64,000 bases of DNA from Gliomastix tumulicola (lineage: Eukaryota; Ascomycota; Sordariomycetes; Hypocreales; Bionectriaceae), in contig BCHX01000009.1 of assembly GCA_001599755.1 (NCBI GenBank), forward strand, positions 434,001-498,000, given 5' to 3'. Each line of letters begins with the position of its first letter. The stretch's first letter is position 1. The notes beneath the pieces were generated by a model, which made no database searches, had not been told where the DNA came from, and saw only the letters and a program-made list of their open reading frames with translations. The translations under genes were made by a program, and so were the position numbers. Shown piece after piece: positions 23,719 through 32,495 of this stretch.

Positions 23719-24201
23719 CTAAGTCACACCATTTCCCGCCGCCGATGAAGCAGAAAGATCTACCCCCGGCGTCATTGGCCTCCTGTGCCACTGCAGTCTT
23801 GTCAGGCAACCGGGCTCGATCCAGTCCTCCTTGACCAAGTCGGCGACCACATCTGCCACCCACGTCTGGCTACTCTTCCTCTTCACCTTCCTGGCCGAAG
23901 TGCTCACAGGGCCTGTCCAGTCCTCTTCACGCGTCCCGAGGTCAAGCCACACCCAATATCCCTGCCATCCAGGCCGCTTAGACAGGATAACCAGCTCCTT
24001 GTCCGTCGCCAGATCGCTGTCACCGACGACATAGAACCAGGTGTCATCATCACTACTTCCTGACACCCTCCTATGCAGGAGACACCACTCATTCTTGTTT
24101 TCCCCATCAAAGTCGTAGTACTCTACGACTCTGAGATTGTACGATCGCTTGCGCTTGCGCAACCCCAGGTTACCAAGCCACTTTTTGAGCCGTTTCAACA
24201 T
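23719..24201 (-). CDS. Small protein A of unknown function (160 aa)
   Basis: A single exon starts at the ATG at 24201. The N-terminus is strongly basic (MLKRLKKWLGNLGLRKRKR), followed by a Trp- and Tyr-rich core (WCLLHRR, DTWFYVVGD, YWVWLDLG) and a C-terminal helix-like segment TWVADVVADLVKEDWIEP. No known domain was recognised. Proteins B (27661-28218) and C (29072-29560) have the same layout: about 160-185 residues, an aromatic core, then a (K/T)xW(V/I)xxVxxxLxxxxWI segment. The similarity is low and read by eye. Together they surround the HET gene at 25031. It could be a DNA-binding or protein-interaction module; no function is claimed. Confidence 0.65.
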   Translation of the reverse strand: MLKRLKKWLGNLGLRKRKRSYNLRVVEYYDFDGENKNEWCLLHRRVSGSSDDDTWFYVVGDSDLATDKELVILSKRPGWQGYWVWLDLGTREEDWTGPVSTSARKVKRKSSQTWVADVVADLVKEDWIEPGCLTRLQWHRRPMTPGVDLSASSAAGNGVT

Positions 24202-25030
24202 GATTATTTCTTATAGCAGATTTCTAGCGGATGTGATTTATTTAATTAGCACACACTTTGAAAACGGCTCGTTGTTTGACGTATCGGTCCGTTTGGCGGT
24301 CTCGATTATGGGATCACTGTATTAGTGTCGGTACGAGACTGCGCTGGTTTTGGTTATACGTGAGCGTTTTAGATTTTTCTAAAACGCCGCCAGGCGGCAT
24401 AGCGCCTCATTTATTACTAAAATTTCCAAGGTGTTCCTTCTTTTTAGGGTCGCCGAAGAATGATGATGTATCTGTGTTCGAGAGTGTCTACCGCACGTAT
24501 CAGGTCTATTCGGCAATGCCAACCAGGCTGGCTGGGCGAGGAGCGGAGAACAGCCATCGATCTCAGCTGGACAGTTCCTGGTAGAGGGCAGCCCGCACCG
24601 AGATGATGATATTATATGCAGCCGGAGGAACAGTAAAGCGTGCAAGGAGAACAATGCCCCAACTGCCGTCATTGAACTAAGAAAGCAGAAGAGCGCGACA
24701 TATCACACACAATTCACAAATGCTAGAAAGCGTCCCGTGCACGTGATGATGATCTCTGCCAGTCTCGTCAAGACGCTGTTGACAGGATCAGTATCGCAGG
24801 ATCTGCAATGGCCGTAAAGAGGTTAGGGACACCGCACTAGATTCCTATAGACGTTCTAGACCTCCAAACAGCCATTCAGCCCAGTCTCACACCGCCGCAA
24901 GGACCCGCCAGACAGCTAAAAATAAGTCCCTCTCCATCAAAGTGTACAAAAGTAATACCGTGCGCGCTCAGATGATCATTGAACAGTTCACTCCTACATA
25001 TTGCTTACTTCACTCTCTATTTGCCCGCGC
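24202..25030. other. Divergent intergenic region between protein A and HET 1
   Basis: The 829-bp region contains two adjacent perfect inverted repeats (24367-24384 and 24386-24398) and AT-rich flanks. No gene was recognised. Confidence 0.5.
24367..24398. repeat. Two adjacent inverted repeats (hairpin pair)
   Basis: TTTTAGA-TTTT-TCTAAAA at 24367-24384 is followed one base later by GCCGCC-A-GGCGGC at 24386-24398. Both are perfect. Tandem hairpins of contrasting base composition may mark a small transposable-element end or a structured transcript. No target-site duplication or matching second end was identified. Confidence 0.6.
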
Positions 25031-27613
25031 ATGGCCGGTAGCAAGGTCGAAGCTTCACACTGCAAGTCATTCGACATGATTCCGCCTCCAAGCGAACTCT
25101 GCGCCACCTGCGCAGCCATCGATTTCAAGGCTTTGCTCTATACCGTCGAGGACGGAAAAGCGGACGATCCCGCCATAGTGCTCGGACAGGTGGCAGATAT
25201 TCTTCAGCGGGCCAGCGCGTGCGAGCTGTGTCGAATGGTCGGAGATGCCCTGATAGAGCGCCATAAGCGAGGTCCTCCAGACCTTCACCCCGAGACTTAC
25301 TGCGGCTTCAACATCATGACTACACGCGAAGCACCGGGCCCGTGGATGCAGGACTATTTGATGGGCAAACTGCCCAGTCCTTGGGATTCCGACGAGATCA
25401 GCAAGTACGGGATTCCTGTGACGTGGAGAGGACATCCCATTACTTGCTCCGTTGGCACTACGTTTTTCTGCTCCCGACATGTGCAATCTGAGCCGGCAGA
25501 GGGTGCAACTTCGGACAGGCCGGATGACGATGGCGACAGCAGGCCGAGTTCAAGACTTGTGCTGTCTCGGCTGCTCCTGAACTTGTCCTCGTCGTCTCCG
25601 TGGATGGAATTCTCCGAAAGAGGCGCCATCAAATTCCAAGTGCACTGGGATCCAGAAGCCCGGAACAGTGAAGCTGCGGGAGAGGCCTGGGAGAGGTTCA
25701 CGCCCTTTGGTTCAGGTCGAGATATAGGGACACTGATTGACGTGTCCAGAGTGCGAGGCTGGCTGCACCAGTGCGAAGAGCAACACGGAGACTACTGTGC
25801 TCATCCAAATTGGACTGGCGCGGACGAGACTTCCAGTCCAAAGTCTCTGAGGGTCGTCGATATCACGGAACGTCGGATCGTGAATATGCCGCCCAACAGT
25901 CGCTATCTGGCTCTCAGTTATGTATGGGGTGAAAACCGACAGGCGTTGGATTCGCGACTGGATAAGAGTCTGACCACTCGAAATTTCCAGCGGCTGGAGC
26001 AGGTTGGCGGTCTAGACGGGGTCTCTCTCTCTAATACCGTTCAGGACGCTATTGCGTTGACGGCAGACCTCGGTGAGCGTTACCTCTGGGTCGATGCACT
26101 CTGCATCCTCCAGGATGACGTCGATGACCTGGCCGTCCAGACATCCCAGATGGACCAGGTATACTCAGGGGCCGTCTTCACAATCATCGCTGCATCCGGG
26201 GACAGCTCTCACAGTGGCCTGGCTGGAACAGCTCAGAGGCCTCGGAACGTATTCAAACGGCATGTGGAAGTCTCCGAGGGCATGTTTCTTGCTCCTTCGG
26301 CCGCTTTGTCTCCAGGAGACTTGCTACCAGCATCGACCTGGAATGTTCGAGGCTGGACTTTCCAGGAGAGACTGCTTTCCCGGAGGCAGTTGGTCTTCAC
26401 TGATGCACAAGTCTTCTGGGTCTGCGAATGTGCGACCTGGGATGAAGAGACGATCTTGGAACGAAACGACCCTCGTGTCTGGGTTCTACCGCAAGCACTC
26501 GGATGCAATGACGAGTGGGAGGATGGATTTCCACGGTTCTCTCTCGAAGCTCTGTCCGTTTACATCGCGCAATACAGCTCCCGCGATTTCACATTCCAGG
26601 AGGACGCTCACTCGGCATTCCTGGGCGTGCTCCGTCGGTATGAGCATCTAAACAAGACGAAGACGTTCTGGGGTCTGCCCACGCGCAGGTTCGACCAGCA
26701 TCTCCTGTGGAAGGGCGGCATGGAACGCCGCAACGAGATTCACCGTGCTTTACTTGGGGGTTCTTCTACCACCTGTCTGGTGCCTTATCCGAGCTGGTCA
26801 TGGCTCGGTTGGATGGGCTTCACGAGTGGCGAAATATTCAATGACGCTCTGGCGGAGCGCACAAGCGCAGGCGATTCGAGGTCGGAGATTGTCTTCTACT
26901 CCTTGATGAGCGACGGGACCGCCCGGCAGATTGACGACACGTATGAAGAACCTGGGCAGGCGCATATGGTTAAGGGGACGTCTGCTAAGGAAATCTCAAC
27001 GGCGTGGAAGGGGACTTCTTCGACCATTCCTGGTTATATCGCAGACCATCACGACCACATTCTGTCTCAGAACTCTCTCGGCGGATCTGAAACGAAACAG
27101 CAGCCACTCAAGTCTTCCGACACGCCTGCCACGGCTTCAGACGTGCCTGTGCATGACACCGGCCGCCTGGTGTTCTGGACCAGCCACGCAAAAGTGAAAG
27201 CCCGAATCAATGATCAACTGAACCGCTGTATATACATCGAGACAGAGGACGGCACGTTGGAGGTGAATGCACAGTTCACGTATGAGGAGATCCTCAACCT
27301 TCGGTCACTCCAGGAGCAGGCATCAAACGAGGAGCCCGAGGCGGCGTTAAACGACGAGACTGGCGAGAAGAGATCATCACTCCAAGCGTCGAAGCCCGAT
27401 GGAATCGACGGTGCGAAAGTACACATGCACCTCATCGTCATCTCAAGGTCCTATGAGATCCGCAGGAGCACAGAAACGGGTAAACTTAACATCATGATTG
27501 TAAAGGAGAGTCTCACTGAGCCTGGATTATGGAGCCGGATGGGACTTGCGGTGATGGAAGAGAAGGACTGGCTTTGTCTAGAGAGGAGCTGGAACCTCGT
27601 GGTGCTAGGTTGA
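25031..27613 (+). CDS. HET-domain protein 1 (heterokaryon incompatibility family)
   Basis: A single exon of 860 residues from the first ATG (25031); the ATG at 25076 is an alternative. The N-terminal region has paired Cys (CATCAAIDF, CELCRMVGD), typical of the lead-in to HET proteins. The HET domain begins near residue 292 with YLALSYVWGENRQ and continues with LGERYLWVDALCILQDD, the region around MDQVYSGAVFTIIAASG, and WNVRGWTFQERLLSRRQL near 437-454. The C-terminal 300 residues have no recognised domain. HET proteins mediate non-self recognition and cell death after fusion in many filamentous ascomycetes, though most are uncharacterised. It has small proteins A upstream (divergent) and B downstream (convergent). 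Confidence 0.92.
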   Translation: MAGSKVEASHCKSFDMIPPPSELCATCAAIDFKALLYTVEDGKADDPAIVLGQVADILQRASACELCRMVGDALIERHKRGPPDLHPETYCGFNIMTTREAPGPWMQDYLMGKLPSPWDSDEISKYGIPVTWRGHPITCSVGTTFFCSRHVQSEPAEGATSDRPDDDGDSRPSSRLVLSRLLLNLSSSSPWMEFSERGAIKFQVHWDPEARNSEAAGEAWERFTPFGSGRDIGTLIDVSRVRGWLHQCEEQHGDYCAHPNWTGADETSSPKSLRVVDITERRIVNMPPNSRYLALSYVWGENRQALDSRLDKSLTTRNFQRLEQVGGLDGVSLSNTVQDAIALTADLGERYLWVDALCILQDDVDDLAVQTSQMDQVYSGAVFTIIAASGDSSHSGLAGTAQRPRNVFKRHVEVSEGMFLAPSAALSPGDLLPASTWNVRGWTFQERLLSRRQLVFTDAQVFWVCECATWDEETILERNDPRVWVLPQALGCNDEWEDGFPRFSLEALSVYIAQYSSRDFTFQEDAHSAFLGVLRRYEHLNKTKTFWGLPTRRFDQHLLWKGGMERRNEIHRALLGGSSTTCLVPYPSWSWLGWMGFTSGEIFNDALAERTSAGDSRSEIVFYSLMSDGTARQIDDTYEEPGQAHMVKGTSAKEISTAWKGTSSTIPGYIADHHDHILSQNSLGGSETKQQPLKSSDTPATASDVPVHDTGRLVFWTSHAKVKARINDQLNRCIYIETEDGTLEVNAQFTYEEILNLRSLQEQASNEEPEAALNDETGEKRSSLQASKPDGIDGAKVHMHLIVISRSYEIRRSTETGKLNIMIVKESLTEPGLWSRMGLAVMEEKDWLCLERSWNLVVLG

Positions 27614-27660
27614 TAAGACAGCTCCATAGGCTTAAAGTTCAGAACGCTCAGACATGTGAT

Positions 27661-28218
27661 TCAGTTTTCATCTAGTACTATCTGACTGAGATCCTCTATC
27701 TGGGCCTCAACTGTCTTGCAATCCTTCCTCGAGATCCACCCATGTTTAGACAACTTGGAGAGAACGGCGAGTATCCATTCTTTGCTCATATAATCTCGGG
27801 GACCTTCAATCCGAGGCACTCCTTCCAGCTTTGACATTAAAGTAGAGGTGTTCCAGTCTGCAACGACTAGCTTGATGAAGTCTGTCTTTGCATCAGACCA
27901 TAGCTCGTTCGCATATTGAGGGGCCGGACATAGCCACTTCCCTTTCTTAGTGTTGGCATCCTCGACGAGGTACATGCAAGCCGTACACTCACCATTTATC
28001 ATCAGACAAATTCGCATCACCCACTCGCCCATTCTGCAGTACTTGGGAGTTCCATCCGGGGCCTGCTCGATATAGCCGAAGCCATCGAGACATCCTAGCT
28101 TGCATGGCTTCAGTCGGTGAATGCTCAAGGTGTGGCCATCCCCGACGGAAATTCCTGCCAGTGTTGCCAACTGGCTCATGGTATTGCAGCATCTCTTTAT
28201 GATGCTGGAGTTCCCCAT
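27661..28218 (-). CDS. Small protein B of unknown function (185 aa)
   Basis: A single exon with ATG at 28218; its stop lies 47 bases from the HET 1 stop. Cys-rich pairs appear in the N-terminal half (KRCCN, KPCKLGC, GECTAC). The core GEWVMRICLMINGECTACMY is followed by a C-terminal segment KEWILAVLSKLSKHGWISRK. The core and C-terminal segment parallel protein C (CKWALRCFQFYDCGTWWFLY, KEWVAGVIEELHSKGWIDDD) and, less closely, protein A. The proximity of the 3' ends suggests overlapping transcripts with HET 1. No domain was recognised and no function is claimed. Confidence 0.65.
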   Translation of the reverse strand: MGNSSIIKRCCNTMSQLATLAGISVGDGHTLSIHRLKPCKLGCLDGFGYIEQAPDGTPKYCRMGEWVMRICLMINGECTACMYLVEDANTKKGKWLCPAPQYANELWSDAKTDFIKLVVADWNTSTLMSKLEGVPRIEGPRDYMSKEWILAVLSKLSKHGWISRKDCKTVEAQIEDLSQIVLDEN

Positions 28219-29071
28219 CTTGAATGAGTACTAGTAGGCTGCTAATGAAGTTCTTCGAAACTTTAGTCTTAGGTAGTAGTAGCCTTTCACCAGGATAAAA
28301 TGACGTAAATGGTCAAAGGGGAAGACTTGAACTGAACTTGATGGTCCCTTTATATCAGGTCGTATGGCTCCATCTTTAGCAAACTAGGGCGTAGGATGAA
28401 CAAATATTGTCTGTAATATCTATGTGTCGCGTATGTGATCGCTAACGTTTCACATACGATGGACGCGTCATGTCCTCTTATGTGGTCGTATAGAAGGACT
28501 TGACTCCTTGAACACATAGAGGTGGCACACGAACTTTCGTGGGACGTGGAAGATAATGCAGAACTCCTCAGGAACCATTAACCCGGGGAGGGACCTAGTA
28601 TAGAGAACATGTCGCTGTGTAGGGATCTCTCTTCAGACAAATGCAGTCGAGTATGATGTATCAATTACCATGATTCTAATCAATGCGTCCAGAAAGAGGG
28701 ATGCTGGAGTCCCTCGGTAGTTTTAGGGCATCAAGTATCTATCTCATCCCTCGCGTATTAAGTTAACCAACTAGGAGAGAATAATATCATCCATTCATCA
28801 TCATTAACTACCTCGCCTAAGCGCCTTCGCAAAACCAAGGGGCCGAACTACCCTCCGTTACGCTACCCTCAGTGCCGCATAGCTAGTAGATGTGATAGCA
28901 CGCAGTAGCAGTACCTCTATCCGCCCAAATCAATATCAACACCATATTCAACCCGGCTTAACCTAGCTTGAAACCCCGATTTACATCTCATATAGCGTCA
29001 GATCAGCTGAAGTTTCCGGTATCGTGTAGTGGTCACATCATGCACCATCTCACCGGTGGTATTCCATGACA
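28219..29071. other. Intergenic region between proteins B and C
   Basis: This 853-bp AT-richer region lies upstream of protein B and downstream of protein C (both -). It contains the inverted repeat at 28430-28458. No gene or RNA was recognised. Confidence 0.5.
28430..28458. repeat. Inverted repeat with 9-bp arms upstream of protein B
   Basis: CGTATGTGA at 28430-28438 and its perfect reverse complement TCACATACG at 28450-28458 are separated by 11 bases. It lies about 210 bases upstream of the protein B start. It could be an operator-like dimer site or a hairpin. Confidence 0.55.
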
Positions 29072-29560
29072 CTAAGTCAGCTCTGGAAATTGACGTAGAC
29101 CATCCCGAACACGCTCGTGGATGTCATCGTCGATCCAGCCCTTGGAGTGCAATTCCTCAATGACCCCAGCCACCCATTCCTTATCGGAGACTCTCGTGCT
29201 CACGTGATGGCATGCCCCTTCCACAGCATCCTGCCAGCCTTGGTAGGCCGAGTATCCCTCCTGGATGTTGAGATCCTTGGTCAGGTTCACATACTGAGGC
29301 AGACGCTTACTGGTCCAGATCAGTTTCGGAGTGCGGGACTGGGGATTACGGGTGAGGTACAGGAACCACCACGTCCCGCAGTCGTAGAACTGGAAGCACC
29401 GGAGAGCCCATTTGCAAGGGAACCAGTCGCTACCGCTCCGCTCGTCTCCCGCTCTATGTATGGCCAGCACACAATCCTCACTACGGGGCTGGTATGACGG
29501 CCGGAGAACCCGGGTCAGGTCCTCAAACGGCCTCCACATTCTCGCTATGTCATTCTTCAT
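29072..29560 (-). CDS. Small protein C of unknown function (163 aa)
   Basis: The frame is open from further upstream, but the first ATG in it is at 29560 (MKNDIARMWRPFEDL). The core CKWALRCFQFYDCGTWWFLY is rich in Trp, Phe, Tyr and Cys, followed by KLIWTSKRLPQY and the C-terminal segment DKEWVAGVIEELHSKGWIDD. The order and spacing of these blocks match proteins A and B, supporting a three-member local family. An additional upstream exon cannot be excluded. No known domain was recognised. Confidence 0.6.
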   Translation of the reverse strand: MKNDIARMWRPFEDLTRVLRPSYQPRSEDCVLAIHRAGDERSGSDWFPCKWALRCFQFYDCGTWWFLYLTRNPQSRTPKLIWTSKRLPQYVNLTKDLNIQEGYSAYQGWQDAVEGACHHVSTRVSDKEWVAGVIEELHSKGWIDDDIHERVRDGLRQFPELT

Positions 29561-30777
29561 GGGCGAAGGCTCGAAGTAGTCGTGAGTTGTGCTGCAAGTG
29601 GCAGTGGTGAAATGGGGACTGGGACTTGGGTCAGCCTGTTGGAAAGATACAGTGATTGCTAACCCCCCCTGTCTAGATCGAGGAGCCGAGTGGGAAGCAG
29701 ACGGAGAGTCCCTAAACCAGCCCCAAGTTTCTTTTATTCTTTCTAATAGAATCCCATACAATGCATATTGACCTCTGACTGTTCCAAGTTTGGCGTATCA
29801 TAACACGGCATTGAAGGGTTCCCCTGTTCATGTCGAGGAGTTCTGACAGATCAGCCCATTGGTAAGAAATCTGTTCAACTCAGGATATGTTCCTGCCTAG
29901 AACTGCATATCATAAAGCCACTACATTTTGTCTGGTAAAATGACCCTACATAAGCTGCAACGAACTGAATATGCCATCATAACGCTCTACGCATGAAGCC
30001 CTTGTCACGATCCGCCATAATGGTATGCTAATTACGCAGCGATAGCACTTCAAATCCAAACATCTTCATATTTAGACATCTGCGTGTTGGAGGCTGATAT
30101 TTCGTGCCTTAATTATCTCTAATTTAACTCGTAAGACTACTCCCAGAGTGAAGCACTCAGAGAGGCAATGGTTATTGTTGACGGTCCAGAAACCCGACAG
30201 ATTTGGCACCCTGTTTCTGACCCGTTGCCGCTGGGAGAACCTGTCTCTAAGGCCATTACATGCTATCTCGAATTTTAGCAGGATTTATTCATCGTATAAT
30301 ATCGCACAGTACCAGGCTCACGCCGATACGTACGGATCGAAGATGCAATGCAGATGAGGAGACAACCGCAAGAATGCGCCAAGCTGATTCATATAAATAC
30401 TTTGTAAGAAACAACCTCTATAGGCCCGATGAACCATTGACACCAGAGCTCTCAATGACAGAACACTTCACGTAGATCATAACATAGGTGACAGGACTGG
30501 CCGGACCGATAGATGATGACAAACAGATGTGAGATAACAAAGAACTGGTTCGAACGATCAACATTCACAGACCCGCTTAGTATCATAGGTAAGCATTCAG
30601 TAGAAATACGAGTAGCGCTTCTTGCATGATTATCCCTCCGCTTCGAGAGCCTTGGTAATCACGGCGTGATTCATTTGGGTATTGTAGGTATAGTGAAAGC
30701 AGAAAGCAAAAAAGGAAAACCGTAGCAAAACCAGCAACCCCGATCAGATTCTCATCACAGTAGGCATCCAACCATTG
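29561..30777. other. Intergenic region
   Basis: This 1.2-kb AT-rich stretch lies between protein C and the gene at 30778. Short ORFs (for example around 30148-30475) are not convincing. No RNA gene or repeat was recognised. Confidence 0.5.
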
Positions 30778-31968
30778 CTACTCCTGAAATGCCGAAAATG
30801 AGGGCCGAATTGATATCATGGGAAGCAAGTCGTTCGATTCACTGACCCCCGATGATCTAGTTTCGGCACTCAGTAGACTAGACCCCAGGCGCGGCGTGGT
30901 CGGCGGACTCGGTGAGCCAAGAGACTGGTTTGTCGACACGAGAGACACTTGGGAAACGGATGACACTAACGAGTGACGTGGTGGCGGTTGTAAGCCCGAG
31001 GTCGACTTTAAACTGGTCTCATCGCCGAACAATATCGACAAGCCAATGCTATCTGGTGTTCCTAAGTCGATACGTTCAGACGCCAACTTGCGGTGATGTC
31101 GGATAGATCCACGGACAACCTCTTTCTCGTCGCAATATTTGAATGTTCTCCGAGGTTCGCTTGCACTGTGTGGTCTTTGGCGGGCTTCGGGTATTTTCTG
31201 CTCGATCATCGATGTCAGGTCCACGCCAGACGCAATGGCTGTTTGACAGAGGACAAAGTTGTCTTTGCTAATGTCCGCATCGGTCGGAAGAATCTTCGTT
31301 GAGGTGTTGTCTATCGGAACGACAGGAGTAGGGTCTGTATTCATATCCTGAGCAGGCACTACTGTGGTGTCAAAAGTCAGAACTAAACTCAATATCAGGT
31401 GCACCTTGAACATACCTGGAGCATCACCCATCAGATCATTCAGCAGGGTCAGATTTTTGAAGACCGGAGGTATCGTAACGTCGACCACCGGAACATCTCT
31501 CTGCAACGTTTCCCCTCGCGGCGGCTCCTCCTTGGGCCTCTCCTCTCTGTCAAAGGTTGCCATCAGGACCGTTTGACGCAAAGAGTCCAATTCGTCCAGT
31601 ATACTCCCATGGAGGCGGCTGACCGTGGGCAGCTGGTTCTGGAAGTCGGGCGAATGGACCAAAACCCATTTCATTCTGTTCCGGAAAGCTGTGCCGCCAT
31701 TTGGTTCTTGCGGCCGACAGGACTCGATCAACTGGATCATACCATCGAGACAGCTGTGGGCATTCGATATCAGATGATCGATGCGCTCAAGACCTCCAGC
31801 GTCTTTACTCAGAATCGTGGCATAGTCGTCACGGAATTGTATTAGCTGCCGGAGGTCATCGTTGCATTTGCGTATGAGCTCGAGGTGTCGCTGAACCTGT
31901 GTAGGGACCTGATTGTATTCTTTGGCTAGAGTCGCCACTTGCCGAAGGCCGTGGACAGAGCGACGCAT
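30778..31968 (-). CDS. Uncharacterised fungal protein with helical N-terminus, probable in-frame intron
   Basis: The frame is open for 396 codons from the ATG at 31968. A strong 54-bp intron (31415-31362: donor GTATGT, an internal CTGAC branch-like site, acceptor ACAG) is a multiple of three and so is invisible as a frame break. Splicing it gives exons 31968-31416 and 31361-30778 and 378 residues. The N-terminal 140 residues are predicted helical (RHLELIRKCNDDLRQLIQFR, then RNRMKWVLVHSPDF). They resemble the helical leader seen in many uncharacterised ascomycete proteins related to fungal STAND/HeLo-like N-termini. The C-terminal half is Ser/Pro-rich and low-complexity. The relation to HeLo-like domains is a guess. 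Confidence 0.68.
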   Translation of the reverse strand: MRRSVHGLRQVATLAKEYNQVPTQVQRHLELIRKCNDDLRQLIQFRDDYATILSKDAGGLERIDHLISNAHSCLDGMIQLIESCRPQEPNGGTAFRNRMKWVLVHSPDFQNQLPTVSRLHGSILDELDSLRQTVLMATFDREERPKEEPPRGETLQRDVPVVDVTIPPVFKNLTLLNDLMGDAPGMFKVHLILSLVLTFDTTVVPAQDMNTDPTPVVPIDNTSTKILPTDADISKDNFVLCQTAIASGVDLTSMIEQKIPEARQRPHSASEPRRTFKYCDEKEVVRGSIRHHRKLASERIDLGTPDSIGLSILFGDETSLKSTSGLQPPPRHSLVSSVSQVSLVSTNQSLGSPSPPTTPRLGSSLLSAETRSSGVSESNDLLPMISIRPSFSAFQE

Positions 31969-32495
31969 GATTCTGGAGAGAAGAATACAGCTGAAATGCC
32001 GGGCAGCAGGCAGTCACGAACGTACTTTGGTCGATAAACAGTGAAGAGGGGGGCTGGAAATCACACAAGTGAAGAGAGGCGGGGATCATGGGCACAAGGC
32101 AGGATAAGAGGATGCAGGCAGAGCACTGACCACACGACCAAGACCTTGCGTGCGGCCGCCAGAAAGCGCCAGCCTCATGTGCACATTGCAGCGTTAGGGG
32201 GGGTCTGCGCCGCAATGTAACCATGGAAAAGGCGCGCTATTCGAGACCTGCAGCTGGAGGTATATAAATAGGAAATTCATAAGCCCGGCTGCCTTGTTTC
32301 TCCTCACAGCCTGCATGCCTGCGTACTCGTATGCAGAGACTCGGTGCTTGGCATCCGCACTGTGTGTTGGTTGTGCACGAAATGAGCAAAAACAGGGATT
32401 GCATTCGTCCATTGCCCATCTGATTCCCACACCCGGTCGATCCTGTCTAATTTACAGTAAAACCACGCAAGAAGTTCCTCTTCCGTGCCCTCGAA
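31969..32495. other. Spacer with orphan TATA-like sequence
   Basis: This 527-bp spacer lies between two minus-strand genes. It contains TATATAAATA at 32261-32270, which reads as a strong TATA box on the plus strand with no plus-strand gene behind it. In reverse it lies about 290 bases upstream of the 31968 start. No gene was recognised. Confidence 0.45.
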
